A DNA stretch of 64,000 nt from Govania unica (GCF_027920805.1 NZ_JANWOI010000002.1:248001-312000), one strand, 5' to 3'. Numbered from the stretch's first letter, positions 1 to 8,895 are shown. Numbers and translations are program-made. The notes: generated from the sequence alone by a model not told the origin.

Positions 1-325
1 AAGATCGGAGGGGGCAGGCCGGAGAGGGTGTTTCAGGACAGGAATCAGTGCGTTTATGAAAGCCTTGACTAGTCCTGATATGAAAGCTATCTTTCTGGGC
101 GAGAGGCAGGAACAGAAAACAAACTGCCCTCGCACCAAAACCCCTGAGAGCAATGAACAAGATTATCACCAGAACTTCCGTTGACTGTCCGTTTCATTCT
201 TGCTGAGTGAGGCTGCTTTTACGACTGGTTTGGCTTTTTGTCTTTGGTCGGCAGATCGTATGAGCAGACTGAGCGCTTGGATGAAATTTCTTCAATAGAA
301 AAATTTCATGAGGGAGGCGTTTGTG
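1..325. other. Gene-free upstream region of the TonB receptor gene
   Basis: I see no convincing coding sequence here; the only ORF is antisense and runs into the receptor gene. The stretch just before 326 is relatively AT-rich and should hold the receptor promoter. A TTGACT near 182 is a possible -35 element, but no clear -10 accompanies it, so I assign none. The ribosome binding site is AGGGAGG at about 310-316. Confidence 0.5.
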
Positions 326-2686
326 ATGACTGATACCCCTATTTCCTATAGACGGCGCGGGGTTGCCGATTTCACGACGGCAATGCTTGCGACTTCGATT
401 TTTGCTTTGACCACAGTAATGTCTGTGGCAGCGCCTGCGCCTGCGGCGGAGACATCGGCGGCTGGCGGGCTTGAAGAAATCATTGTGACCGCGACCAAGC
501 GGACACAAAATCTGATGGAAGTGCCGATCGCGGTTTCGGCTTTTTCTGAAGCGGCTTTGCAGAATTCGGGTATCCGCGATATTCGCAATCTTGTCGCGCT
601 TTCACCAAGCCTGAACTTCCAGACACCGGGCGGTGACTCGGATTCAAGCGTTCGTATTCGCGGCATGGGCACCACATCGACCAACGTCGGTCTTGAATCG
701 GCGGTGGGCGTTGTCATTGATGGTGTGCCGCGGGCACGGACCGGCGTTGCGCTCTCTGAACTTGGTGACATTGAACGTATCGAAGTTCTGCGCGGGCCTC
801 AGGGGACACTTTTTGGCCGCAATACTTCTGCCGGGCTGATCAATGTCATCACCAAGAACCCGAATATGAAGGAATTCGAGGGGTATGTTGAAGGCACATA
901 TGGCAACTATGATTACTATCGTCTGAATGGCGCGGTATCAGGTCCGCTTGTGGAAGATGTTCTCGGCGTGCGTATTGAAGGCGTTGTGCAAAAGCGCAAT
1001 GGTTTCCTGCATGAGGTCAACACAGATACCGATACCATGGGCCTCAACCGCTCATTCCTGCGCGGCAAGCTTCAGTATCAGCCGAATGAAAACCTCAGGA
1101 TCAAACTGAGCGCCGACTATACAAACCGCAACGAAGATTGCTGTACGGCTGTCTTTTCCCTTGTCGGCGCGAATGCCATCAAGGGGCAAACCATTGCCGC
1201 GACTCACGGCGTTCAAAGCTATGGCAGCACTCATCCCTTTGATCGTCTCGCGGCACGCTCGCCCGGCCGGGTCAATCAGGAAGACGTGAAAGACTGGGGC
1301 GTCGGGCTCGAAGTCAACTGGGATGCGGGCGTTGGGGAAGTCGTCTCGGTAACGTCTTACAGGGATTGGAAAGCCAATCGTGGTCAGGACTTCGACCATT
1401 CGGGCGTTGATCTTGGCTATATCCCGAAAGACGGCATCTTCCAGCAGTTCAAGGTGTTCAGTCAGGAACTGCGCTTCCAGGGCAAGTCAGGCCCTCTCGA
1501 TTGGCTCGTCGGCGCCTGGTACTCGCATGAAGATATCACTGACCAGCGCGCGTTCCTGATGGGCGTCGATATGCCGCTGATGTTCAATACCGCCAAACCG
1601 GCTGTGCTTGCAGCGTTCCGTCCCGGTGACGGCGGCTATGGCTTCTCCAATCAGAAGGGCGAAGATTATGCGGCCTTCACCCATAATACTTATGCCATCA
1701 CCGAGGCGTTGAAGTTCACGGTCGGCGCGCGCATCACCCGAAACAAGAAAAAAGTCGATCTCACGGCGAACACCATCAACCCGGCATGTGACACTGCCGT
1801 GGCTTTGAATGATCCTGTGGGGATCGGCTCATTCTGTGCGTCCTTCTGGGATTCGCGACTCAATCCTGCGGGCGGCAAGGACAGCCGGGCTGAAACCGCT
1901 TTGACCGGCACCGTCAATTTGAGCTACGAATTCAGCCCCGAAGCCAACAGCTATATTTCCTATTCGCGTGGTTATAAATCGGGCGGCTACAATCTGGATC
2001 GCGCAGGCTTCTCGACCCCGGCGACCCCGAACGCAGCCGATCTTAGTTTTGGCAAAGAAACCGTAGACGCTTACGAAGTCGGTTTCAAAAGTCAGTTTTT
2101 TGATAACACAGTCCGCTTCAACGCCGCGGTTTTCTATCAGGCCTTCAAGGGCTTCCAGTCGATCCAATACACGGGCGTGAGCTTTATCGTGTTCGGTCTG
2201 CCGAAAGCCATCACCAAAGGAGCTGAAGTCGAACTGACCTGGGCTCCGGTGAAAGGTTTGACACTTACGGGCGCCACGACTTATGCGGATGCTTACTACA
2301 CAAGTGATCCGGGCAACCGGGCCTTCGCAGGCAAGCCGATGGAAATGTCGCCGAAATGGACGCTTGTCGGATCGGCAACCTATGACTTCCCGATCCCCGG
2401 CACGTCTCTGAAGGGTCTTGCCTATGCTGATATTCGCTGGGTGTCGACTTACATGACGGCAAGCTTTGGCGATATCAACCGCCAGCAGGATGCCTTCGCG
2501 CTGGTCAATGGCCGTCTTGCCCTGTCGAATGAATCCGACAGCTGGCGCGTGGAGCTCTGGGCCCGCAACCTGTTCAATCAGGATTATTACCGCCGCGTAA
2601 TTCCAGCCACATTCCAGGCTGGGTCCTATTCGGCCTTCCTCGGTGATCCGCGTACATATGGCATCACCGTACGGACGAACTTCTAA
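326..2686 (+). CDS. TonB-dependent outer-membrane receptor
   Basis: This is a 786-residue TonB-dependent receptor, an outer-membrane beta barrel with a plug that imports scarce or bulky substrates using energy from TonB-ExbBD. The N-terminus has an RRR-containing n-region, a hydrophobic stretch and an Ala/Pro-rich cleavage region. It is followed by a TonB box (EEIIVTATKR) and plug motifs (RIRGMG, IERIEVLRGPQGTLFGRN). The barrel ends in the classic terminal Phe (YGITVRTNF). I chose ATG 326 rather than 308 because AGGGAGG lies about 9 bases before 326. The family (catecholate siderophore versus sphingomonad-type carbohydrate or aromatic importers) cannot be settled. The adjacent CoA-oxidation and carotenoid-oxygenase genes favour an organic substrate over iron; that is inference. 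A terminator follows at 2709. Confidence 0.93.
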   Translation: MTDTPISYRRRGVADFTTAMLATSIFALTTVMSVAAPAPAAETSAAGGLEEIIVTATKRTQNLMEVPIAVSAFSEAALQNSGIRDIRNLVALSPSLNFQTPGGDSDSSVRIRGMGTTSTNVGLESAVGVVIDGVPRARTGVALSELGDIERIEVLRGPQGTLFGRNTSAGLINVITKNPNMKEFEGYVEGTYGNYDYYRLNGAVSGPLVEDVLGVRIEGVVQKRNGFLHEVNTDTDTMGLNRSFLRGKLQYQPNENLRIKLSADYTNRNEDCCTAVFSLVGANAIKGQTIAATHGVQSYGSTHPFDRLAARSPGRVNQEDVKDWGVGLEVNWDAGVGEVVSVTSYRDWKANRGQDFDHSGVDLGYIPKDGIFQQFKVFSQELRFQGKSGPLDWLVGAWYSHEDITDQRAFLMGVDMPLMFNTAKPAVLAAFRPGDGGYGFSNQKGEDYAAFTHNTYAITEALKFTVGARITRNKKKVDLTANTINPACDTAVALNDPVGIGSFCASFWDSRLNPAGGKDSRAETALTGTVNLSYEFSPEANSYISYSRGYKSGGYNLDRAGFSTPATPNAADLSFGKETVDAYEVGFKSQFFDNTVRFNAAVFYQAFKGFQSIQYTGVSFIVFGLPKAITKGAEVELTWAPVKGLTLTGATTYADAYYTSDPGNRAFAGKPMEMSPKWTLVGSATYDFPIPGTSLKGLAYADIRWVSTYMTASFGDINRQQDAFALVNGRLALSNESDSWRVELWARNLFNQDYYRRVIPATFQAGSYSAFLGDPRTYGITVRTNF

Positions 2687-2708
2687 CCAGACAACGTCCC
2701 GCCTTGGA

Positions 2709-2741
2709 CTGCCGGAGGGTTATTCTCTCCGGCAGTTTTTT
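2709..2741 (+). terminator. Rho-independent terminator of the TonB receptor gene
   Basis: The perfect stem CTGCCGGAG (2709-2717) / CTCCGGCAG (2727-2735) has a 9-base loop and is followed directly by a run of T. It sits 23 bases after the receptor stop codon. Confidence 0.88.
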
Positions 2742-2748
2742 ATGGGCA

Positions 2749-2780
2749 AAAGAAAACCGGGACCCTCAGCAGGATCCCGG
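2749..2780 (-). terminator. Rho-independent terminator of the acyl-CoA dehydrogenase gene
   Basis: Read on the minus strand, the arms CCGGGATCC and GGGTCCCGG pair over 9 bp with one G-T. They are followed by TTTTCTTTT. The hairpin lies about 22 bases past the dehydrogenase stop, back to back with the receptor terminator. Confidence 0.8.
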
Positions 2781-2801
2781 CCAGTTGGTATCAGGGAGGA
2801 A

Positions 2802-3995
2802 TTAGAAACCGAGCTGCCGCGCCGTCAGATCTTTGAGGATTTCTTCGGTGCCGCCGCCAATGGCAAAGATGCGGGATTCGCGGAAGATGCGTTCGACCCG
2901 CGTGGTGCCCTGATAGGCTTGACCGGCCAGAATATGCATGGCCTCCCGCGCGCAATGTTCGAGGGTTTTGACACCCTGAATTTTCAACAGCGACAAATCG
3001 GCAATGGGCACATCGCCGCGATGAAAACGGTCGATGCAATAATCAAGATAAGCATAAGACACACGCAGCGCGCTGATCATCTCGATCAGTTTGTGGCGGA
3101 TGGCTTGATGATCCACCAACCGCTTGCCAAAGGTTTCACGCTGTTGGGCCCAGGCCACGGCTTCGGCGATACAGGTGCGGCTCATGGCGAGGGTTGCGGC
3201 GATACCGCTGAAGCGTTCGATATTGAGCTGCCCGGCGAGACTTGCAAAGCCGCGATTCTCGGTGCCGATGAGATTGCTGACCGGCACTTCCACATTGTCA
3301 AAGGTGAAGGTGCCGATGCTGGCGTTATACCAGGTGAGGCCAGGCACCGGTGTGCGGCTGATGCCCGCGCGGTCAGCCTCGATCACAAGGAGCGAAATGC
3401 CGCCCATGCCTGGGCCGCCGGTGCGCACCGCCGCCAGGATGAAATCGGCGCGCATGGCCCCTGAAATCAAGGTTTTCGAACCATTGACAATGAAGTGATC
3501 GCCGCGCCGTTCGGCCGTGGTTTTAAGGCCGGACACGTCAGATCCGCCTGAGGGTTCGGTGACGGCAAAGGCCATTTTCTTGTCGCCGCGCAACACCGGA
3601 CGGGCGATGCGATCTTTCATTTCGTCCGTGCCGTGGCTGATGATGGGCGGCAGGCCGATCCAATGGGTGGCCAGATCGGCAAATACTACGCCGCTGCCGA
3701 GGCGATGAAATTCCTCGGAGAAGATAATGCGGTGATAGAGATCGATCGGTTCGTCAAGGCCGCCAAGTTCGACCGGAAATCCCATGCCGAGAAGTCCCGC
3801 ATCGGCGGCGGTTTTATAGACGGCATCGGGGAAGGTGCCGCTTTTATCCCAGTCATCAAGATGGGGGGCGATGTCCTTGTCGACGAAATGGCGCAGACGT
3901 TGCCGCCAGGCCGCATGGGCGCTGGTCAAATGCGGACTCGGCGGGCGCAGGCCGTCGAAATCGAGCTGCGAGACGGGGATGGTTTTATCACTCAT
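2802..3995 (-). CDS. Acyl-CoA dehydrogenase, IVD/LCAD-like catalytic base
   Basis: This is a 397-residue FAD-dependent acyl-CoA dehydrogenase that would introduce the alpha-beta double bond into an acyl-CoA. Seen are AFAVTEPSGGSDVSG (flavin/substrate loop), the RETFGKRLVDHQ helix and a C-terminal ESRIFAIGGGTEEI. The usual catalytic Glu of the C-terminal YEGT motif is Gly here. A Glu in NIERF (about residue 260) sits where isovaleryl- and long-chain acyl-CoA dehydrogenases carry their base, so the enzyme should be active with that geometry. The start is ATG 3995, preceded by GGAGG 5 bases upstream; the longer ORF has no such site. It is divergent from the thiolase and probably controlled from the shared 4050-4135 region. 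Substrate unknown; branched or terpenoid acyl-CoA is possible. Confidence 0.92.
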   Translation of the reverse strand: MSDKTIPVSQLDFDGLRPPSPHLTSAHAAWRQRLRHFVDKDIAPHLDDWDKSGTFPDAVYKTAADAGLLGMGFPVELGGLDEPIDLYHRIIFSEEFHRLGSGVVFADLATHWIGLPPIISHGTDEMKDRIARPVLRGDKKMAFAVTEPSGGSDVSGLKTTAERRGDHFIVNGSKTLISGAMRADFILAAVRTGGPGMGGISLLVIEADRAGISRTPVPGLTWYNASIGTFTFDNVEVPVSNLIGTENRGFASLAGQLNIERFSGIAATLAMSRTCIAEAVAWAQQRETFGKRLVDHQAIRHKLIEMISALRVSYAYLDYCIDRFHRGDVPIADLSLLKIQGVKTLEHCAREAMHILAGQAYQGTTRVERIFRESRIFAIGGGTEEILKDLTARQLGF

Positions 3996-4059
3996 GAGGT
4001 CCTCCGAGGGATGGGCAGCTTCTGGCACCGGGCCATTTTTGTTTTTTACTTGCAAATTG

Positions 4060-4088
4060 ATACTAAAACTACTTGTGCTGGCCCGCAA
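4060..4088 (-). promoter_or_regulatory. Predicted promoter of the acyl-CoA dehydrogenase gene
   Basis: On the minus strand TTGCGG (4083-4088) and TAGTAT (4060-4065) are separated by exactly 17 bases, giving a start about 60 bases before the ATG. The inverted repeat TACTTG/CAAGTA overlaps the -35 element and spacer. Prediction by eye. Confidence 0.45.
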
Positions 4089-4091
4089 GTA
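4070..4091. promoter_or_regulatory. Putative operator TACTTG-N10-CAAGTA
   Basis: A perfect 6-bp inverted repeat with a 10-base spacer lies in the divergent dehydrogenase/thiolase region and covers the -35 of the predicted dehydrogenase promoter. A further TACTTGC occurs at 4047-4053, and GCAAGTA recurs upstream of the short-chain dehydrogenase at 8017-8023. The binding protein is unknown. Confidence 0.35.
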
Positions 4092-4107
4092 TGAATTACC
4101 ATAATGC

Positions 4108-4136
4108 TTGCATAAATATACTATGCGGGAATAATC
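4108..4136 (+). promoter_or_regulatory. Predicted promoter of the thiolase gene
   Basis: TTGCAT (4108-4113) is followed after 16-17 bases by AATAAT/ATAATC, about 45 bases before the thiolase GTG start. It is a plausible sigma-70 promoter pointing away from the dehydrogenase promoter. Confidence 0.35.
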
Positions 4137-4179
4137 TTGTTGAGATCATCTCCACCGGAACAGTTTTGGGAGCGCAGGC

Positions 4180-5382
4180 GTGAGAGAGACCTATATTTAT
4201 GACGCAGTTCGCACGCCGCGCGGCAAAGGCAAGGACGGCGGCAGCCTGACCGGGGTCGCACCTGCTGAACTCGTGCGTCAATTGGTGCAGGCGCTCGAGT
4301 CGCGGCAGGGGGCTGGGGTGCGCGATATCGATCATCTGACGTTGGGCTGTGTTGGTCAGATCGGCGCGCAGGGCGGTCATATCGGTCTGGTCTCCCGGCT
4401 GCATAGCGGATTGCCCGAGACGGCGACGGTATGGACGCTCAACAATTACTGCGTGTCCGGTCTGTCCGCAGCCATGTCCGGCGCGGATAAGATTGCCGCC
4501 GGCAGCGCCGATTTTGTCATGGCAGGCGGTGTCGAAAGCATGTCGCAGGTGCCCTTCATGGCCGACCGTGCGAGTTATTATACCGACCCGGAATTTTCCG
4601 CATCCTTGCGCTATTTGCCGGTGGTGCTGTCGGCTGATGTGCTGGCTCAGCGTGAGGATGTCTCGCGCGAAACGCTGGATGAGATTGCTCTGGTGTCCCA
4701 TCAACGGGCGGCGCGGGCGCAGACTGAAAATATTGCGCAACAGTCTTTGGTTCCGGTGCAGGACGCGGCAGGCAATGTCCTTCTCGCACGCGATGAATAT
4801 GTGCGCGGCAATATCTCAAGGGAGGCGCTCGCGGCGTTCGAGCCTGCTTTTGCAGCGCTTTCGTCCATCTATGCGCCGGTGCTGAAAGCCACACTTGGTC
4901 TTGATGCCGTTGATCACCGGCACACGGTCACCCATGCGCCGGGCATTGCCGATGGGGCAGGGCTCGCCATATTGGGCACGCGGGATGCGGGGGAAGCACG
5001 TGGATTGAAACCGCGCGCCCACATCGTCGCCCGGTCCGAGGCGGCGGGAGATCCCGTGTTGTCGCTCACCAGCGGGCGAGTGGCGATGGAGCGTGCGTTG
5101 GCCAAGGCGGGTCTGACCCTCGCCGACATGGACGTGATTGAATATATGGAAGCCTTCGCCGTTGTTCCTGCGCTGTTCTACCGTGACTACAAAGTCGATC
5201 GCGACAAGGTCAATATCACCGGCGGGCATGTGGCCAAAGGTCATCCGCTTGGTGCAAGCGGCGCGATCTTACTATCGACGTTGCTTGATGTGATGGACGA
5301 GCGTGATGCCGAATACGGGCTTCTGGTTGCGCATGCGGCCTCGGGCATCGGGTCGGCCGTTATTCTGCGCCGCGAGCGCTGA
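4180..5382 (+). CDS. Thiolase-family protein (acetyl-CoA acetyltransferase-like), altered active site
   Basis: This 400-residue thiolase-fold protein would cleave 3-ketoacyl-CoA or condense acyl-CoAs. The nucleophilic Cys is Cys91 (NNYCVSG), and the histidine motif GGHVAKGHPLGASG is intact (His355). Two other canonical positions differ: the Asn/His of N/HEAF is Met323 (MEAFAV), and the second catalytic Cys of the C-terminal CxGGG motif is Ala387 (HAASGIG). It may therefore be a specialised thiolase rather than a standard acetoacetyl-CoA thiolase. The start is GTG 4180, preceded by GGGAG. The carotenoid oxygenase gene starts 28 bases after its stop, so the two are probably co-transcribed. Confidence 0.88.
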   Translation: MRETYIYDAVRTPRGKGKDGGSLTGVAPAELVRQLVQALESRQGAGVRDIDHLTLGCVGQIGAQGGHIGLVSRLHSGLPETATVWTLNNYCVSGLSAAMSGADKIAAGSADFVMAGGVESMSQVPFMADRASYYTDPEFSASLRYLPVVLSADVLAQREDVSRETLDEIALVSHQRAARAQTENIAQQSLVPVQDAAGNVLLARDEYVRGNISREALAAFEPAFAALSSIYAPVLKATLGLDAVDHRHTVTHAPGIADGAGLAILGTRDAGEARGLKPRAHIVARSEAAGDPVLSLTSGRVAMERALAKAGLTLADMDVIEYMEAFAVVPALFYRDYKVDRDKVNITGGHVAKGHPLGASGAILLSTLLDVMDERDAEYGLLVAHAASGIGSAVILRRER

Positions 5383-5410
5383 GATCATTCAGATCATAAG
5401 GATTGAAGTC

Positions 5411-6883
5411 ATGATGACGAAGATCGTAAACCGCATCACACCGACGTTGAAGCCCAATGATCATCCCTACAGGAACGGGGCCTGGACGCCGAATTACACC
5501 GAATATGATGCCGCGGATCTTGAGGTGATCGGCAGCGTTCCCGCTGATATTGACGGCGTCTATGTGCGCAATACCGAAAATCCGGTGCATGAGGCGATCG
5601 GCCGCTATCATCCCTTCGATGGCGACGGCATGGTCCATGTCATGAATTTTCGCGATGGCAAGGCCGACTATAAAAACCGCTTCGTCCGCACACGCGCCTT
5701 TGTGGCGGAAGAGGAAGCGGGGCATGCAATATGGGCCGGCCTCATGGAGCCGCCGGAAAAATCGCAACGTCCGGGCTGGGGCGCGCATGGGTTTCTGAAA
5801 GACAATTCATCGACCGATGTGATCGTGCATGCGGGCAAAATCCTCTCGACATTTTATCAATGCGGGGAGGGTTATCGCCTCGATCCCTATACCATGGAAC
5901 AGGAGGGCGTCGCGAGCTGGGGGCCGCTTGACGGTATCTCCGCCCACCCGAAGGTGGATGAGTCGACGGGTGAATTGTTGTTCTTCAACTATTCGAAATT
6001 CCCGCCCTATATGCATTATGGCGTTGTCGGAGCCGATGACAAACTGAAGCATTATATCCCGGTGCCGCTGCCCGGACCGCGCTTGCCCCATGATATGATC
6101 TTCACCAAGAACTACGCTATCCTCAATGATTTTCCGCTGTTCTGGGACCCTGAGCTGATTGCCCAGAATAAATTCGTCGTGCGCTATCATGATGACATGC
6201 GGTCGCGCTTCGCCATCATTCCGCGTTACGGCAAGACCGAGGATATTCGCTGGTTCGAAGCCGATCCGACGTTCGTTCTCCATTTCCTCAATGCCTATGA
6301 GGAGGGGGACGAGATCATCATGGACGGGTATTTCCAGGATGACCCCATGCCCGCATCCCCGAACCAGGCCCCTTCGGGTTACGCGCGCATGATGGCTTAT
6401 CTCGATCAATATCTGATGCAGCCGAAACTGCATCGCTGGCGCTTCAATCTTAAAACCGGGACGACGACGGAACAGCGTCTCGATGATCGCACGCTTGAAT
6501 TCGGAATAATCAATCAACAATATCTCGGGTGCAAATATCGCTATACTTATAGCGCCATGGCCAAGCCTGGCTGGTTTCTGTTCACCGGCGTTGTCAAGCA
6601 TGATCTGGAGACCGGGGCCTCGGCGGTGCTTGAATTCGGCGAGGAACGCTATGGCAGCGAACCGGCTTTCGCACCCCGTGTCGATGCGAAGGATGAAGAT
6701 GACGGCTATATCGTCAGCCTGATCACCGACATGAAACTCGATCGTTCGGAAGCCGTGTTGTGGGATGCGAAAAAACTGGGTGACGGCCCAGTGTGCCGCA
6801 TCATTCTGCCGCATCGCCTGTCGAGCGGCACGCATGCCACCTGGGCCCAAGGTGCGGCCATTCGCGCGGCACAACAGCGCTAA
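5411..6883 (+). CDS. Carotenoid / stilbene cleavage oxygenase
   Basis: This is a 490-residue RPE65/CCD-family non-haem iron oxygenase. The family cleaves a C=C bond in carotenoids, apocarotenoids or lignostilbenes with O2 to give two carbonyl products. The four iron-binding histidines of the propeller fold can be placed at His179 (SAHPK), His227 (PHDM), His291 (LHFLNAYE) and His475 (SGTHATW). The N-terminal GVYVRNTEN and DGDGMVH motifs also fit. I take ATG 5411 (or 5414), not the upstream ORF start inside the thiolase. Length matches bacterial lignostilbene dioxygenases and apocarotenoid oxygenases. Its place between beta-oxidation genes suggests catabolism of the cleavage product, but the substrate cannot be read from sequence. 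Confidence 0.92.
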   Translation: MMTKIVNRITPTLKPNDHPYRNGAWTPNYTEYDAADLEVIGSVPADIDGVYVRNTENPVHEAIGRYHPFDGDGMVHVMNFRDGKADYKNRFVRTRAFVAEEEAGHAIWAGLMEPPEKSQRPGWGAHGFLKDNSSTDVIVHAGKILSTFYQCGEGYRLDPYTMEQEGVASWGPLDGISAHPKVDESTGELLFFNYSKFPPYMHYGVVGADDKLKHYIPVPLPGPRLPHDMIFTKNYAILNDFPLFWDPELIAQNKFVVRYHDDMRSRFAIIPRYGKTEDIRWFEADPTFVLHFLNAYEEGDEIIMDGYFQDDPMPASPNQAPSGYARMMAYLDQYLMQPKLHRWRFNLKTGTTTEQRLDDRTLEFGIINQQYLGCKYRYTYSAMAKPGWFLFTGVVKHDLETGASAVLEFGEERYGSEPAFAPRVDAKDEDDGYIVSLITDMKLDRSEAVLWDAKKLGDGPVCRIILPHRLSSGTHATWAQGAAIRAAQQR

Positions 6884-6894
6884 GGTTTACATCA

Positions 6895-6934
6895 AAAAAG
6901 CGGCGCGGAGGTTTTCTCCGCGCCGTATTTTTTA
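6895..6934. terminator. Bidirectional terminator between oxygenase and SDR genes
   Basis: The perfect 10-bp stem CGGCGCGGAG/CTCCGCGCCG (6901-6910, 6916-6925) is flanked by A-rich sequence on the left and TATTTTTT on the right. It can therefore end transcription from both convergent genes. Confidence 0.88.
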
Positions 6935-6942
6935 TGTGTCGC

Positions 6943-7896
6943 TCAAGCCTGTTTGGCGAGTTCCGCCCGCAGGTAATCCGCGAGTTCCTCGGGCGTATGT
7001 TTGGTTACTTTGGTGTAGTCATAGGCATGGGCATCACGCGGTTTGCGATCGAGCCAGAACCCCGCAGGATTTGTCCCCTTCGGCCGTGTCGCCCCAAGCC
7101 AGACTGCGGTATCGGCGCCCTGGGCTTCGTTGCGCAACACAAGTTGCAGGATTCTGCGGAACCGCGGCATGGCCGTTTTCACGCCGTCTGTATCGGACCA
7201 GCCGGGATGCATGACATAAAAATTCATGCCCTTATGGCCGTATTTCGCCTGCCAGTATTTCACCAGTTCAGCCTGACCGCGCTTGTGAACGGCATAGGCA
7301 TAAACGCCGCTGTATTTTTCGGCTGAGGGCGCATTCATGCGGGCGAGCGTCAGGGGAGCATTATACATGCCGCCGGACGCCATATTGATGACTGCAGCCC
7401 CCGGCGCGAACATATCGGCATCCAGCAAGCGTTCGGTCAGCAGAAACTGGTTGAGGATATTGGTGGCGAAAGATGTCTCGCGACCCTCGGAGGTCTGGAT
7501 ATAGTCATCCAGCAAAAGTCCCACATTGTTCTGGAGGACATCGATCTTGCGGCCTTCGGCAATCAACCGCTCCGCGACAGCGGTTGTGGAGCTTTGCAGC
7601 GCGAGATCGGCCACATAAGGAATGATCTTGCCCTTGCCCGAGAAAGAGGCAACGAGGGCATCAAGTTTTGCAGCGCTGCGGGCGATGGCGAGTACGGTCG
7701 CACCGCGTCTTGCAGCTTCGCGTGTGATGGCCCCGCCGACGCCGCCGGACGCGCCGGTGACGACCCAGGTCTGCCCGGTCAAGTCGGTAGTGAAGGCCGG
7801 CCAGAAGGGGGCGCGTGCATAATAGCCGATGGCGGTAAAGCTCGGCATGAAGCGCCCATAGAATTTGATGATTTTTAAAAGCATTGCCGCGTTCAT
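6943..7896 (-). CDS. Short-chain dehydrogenase/reductase
   Basis: This 317-residue SDR has the classical cofactor motif TGASGGVG near residue 39, a catalytic Ser in INMASGG and a YxxxK pair (YAVHK). It probably oxidises an alcohol or reduces a ketone/aldehyde with NAD(P). The N-terminus before the Rossmann fold is longer than average and resembles the DHRS-like subgroup. I chose ATG 7896 (protein starting MNAAMLL), with GGGGA upstream, over the longer ORF. It may belong to the same catabolic block as the oxygenase, converging on it. A GCAAGTA/TACTTGC heptamer shared with the dehydrogenase/thiolase region lies at 8017-8023. Confidence 0.88.
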   Translation of the reverse strand: MNAAMLLKIIKFYGRFMPSFTAIGYYARAPFWPAFTTDLTGQTWVVTGASGGVGGAITREAARRGATVLAIARSAAKLDALVASFSGKGKIIPYVADLALQSSTTAVAERLIAEGRKIDVLQNNVGLLLDDYIQTSEGRETSFATNILNQFLLTERLLDADMFAPGAAVINMASGGMYNAPLTLARMNAPSAEKYSGVYAYAVHKRGQAELVKYWQAKYGHKGMNFYVMHPGWSDTDGVKTAMPRFRRILQLVLRNEAQGADTAVWLGATRPKGTNPAGFWLDRKPRDAHAYDYTKVTKHTPEELADYLRAELAKQA

Positions 7897-8059
7897 GGAG
7901 TGGTCCCCGCTGATGATATGCGTGCCGATATTTTTATGAGTAAGGCAGGTCATAGCTGGTGCAACGCCCGCAAAAAGGCGCGCACTCCACTATCATTTGT
8001 GAATTAGTTCTTTAATGCAAGTAATAATTCGGTGTGCCGTCGCGGATCGCGACAGCCCC

Positions 8060-8884
8060 TCAAAGGCATTGCCCGACCCATACCACACGGCCGAGTATGG
8101 ACAGGCTGCGCGGGTCGCAATCGGGCTGGCTTTGATAAAGACGATTGTCGGCCGTGATGCTCACATGACCGGTCAGCGGGTTGAGGCTCAGACGTCGGGG
8201 CACGGCCTCGTTACCTGCGAGCAGGATATAAATACCGTCGCCTTGCACGGAGGCCTGAGAACGATCAACCAGAGTGACGCATCCATTCGCGAGGCGCGGG
8301 GCCATGGCATCCCCGCTGATGGTCACGGCAATGAGTGATTCGAAATTAACGAAGGTCGTGGTCAGCCAATCACGCCGGAATGGGAGCCCGCTACTCGGAG
8401 CAGAGGTCGTCCAGACCCGGATCATAATGACGCCATCAGTCTCAGGCTTATGCGGGGCGGAAGCGACCAGGCTTTGGTCGGTCAAGAGAAGGTCATGCGG
8501 TGGAATGCCAAAATACTGGGCAATCTTGCGTCGGTCCTCCTCGCGTAAATGTCTTGGAGACCGTCGGTTAATGTATTGATGTATATAGGAAGAATTGCGT
8601 CCGATAAGATCTGATACGGAAGCGTAGCTGTCGCCCCTGCTGCCCAGTATCAGGTTTCGGATCCTTTGACGTACAAGCTCTTCTGTAGTGTGATCGGTTG
8701 GGACAGTTTGGTCTGGGGGAGGTGGACTTGACGACAGGACAAAGAATTGCTGCTCTGTGCCAGAGCGGCTCCCTGAGTCGACCCATTGTTTGGCGGGTCT
8801 CGGCTGCTTTTTATCAGAATCCATCATATTCAATTTAACAGTTAGCTGCTTTGCCGGGGTGAAAATTTGGTCAGCCATTTTCAT
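8060..8884 (-). CDS. XRE/S24-fold transcriptional regulator lacking the protease dyad
   Basis: The protein has up to 274 residues: a Pro/Ser-rich N-terminus, a probable helix-turn-helix (about 70-125, YASVSDLIGRNSSYIHQYIN) and a C-terminal LexA/CI-like S24 domain (about 155-270). The S24 nucleophile Ser of the GDSM motif is Ala193 (SGDAMAPRL), and the general-base Lys of the KRL motif is Arg230 (VPRRL). Self-cleavage is therefore not expected, and the domain probably only dimerises. The start is uncertain: ATG 8884, 8878, 8827 and 8824 are all in frame and none has a good ribosome site. A perfect 12-bp inverted repeat lies just upstream. Its target may be itself or the neighbouring catabolic genes. 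Confidence 0.85.
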   Translation of the reverse strand: MKMADQIFTPAKQLTVKLNMMDSDKKQPRPAKQWVDSGSRSGTEQQFFVLSSSPPPPDQTVPTDHTTEELVRQRIRNLILGSRGDSYASVSDLIGRNSSYIHQYINRRSPRHLREEDRRKIAQYFGIPPHDLLLTDQSLVASAPHKPETDGVIMIRVWTTSAPSSGLPFRRDWLTTTFVNFESLIAVTISGDAMAPRLANGCVTLVDRSQASVQGDGIYILLAGNEAVPRRLSLNPLTGHVSITADNRLYQSQPDCDPRSLSILGRVVWVGQCL

Positions 8885-8895
8885 GAAATTGGCAG

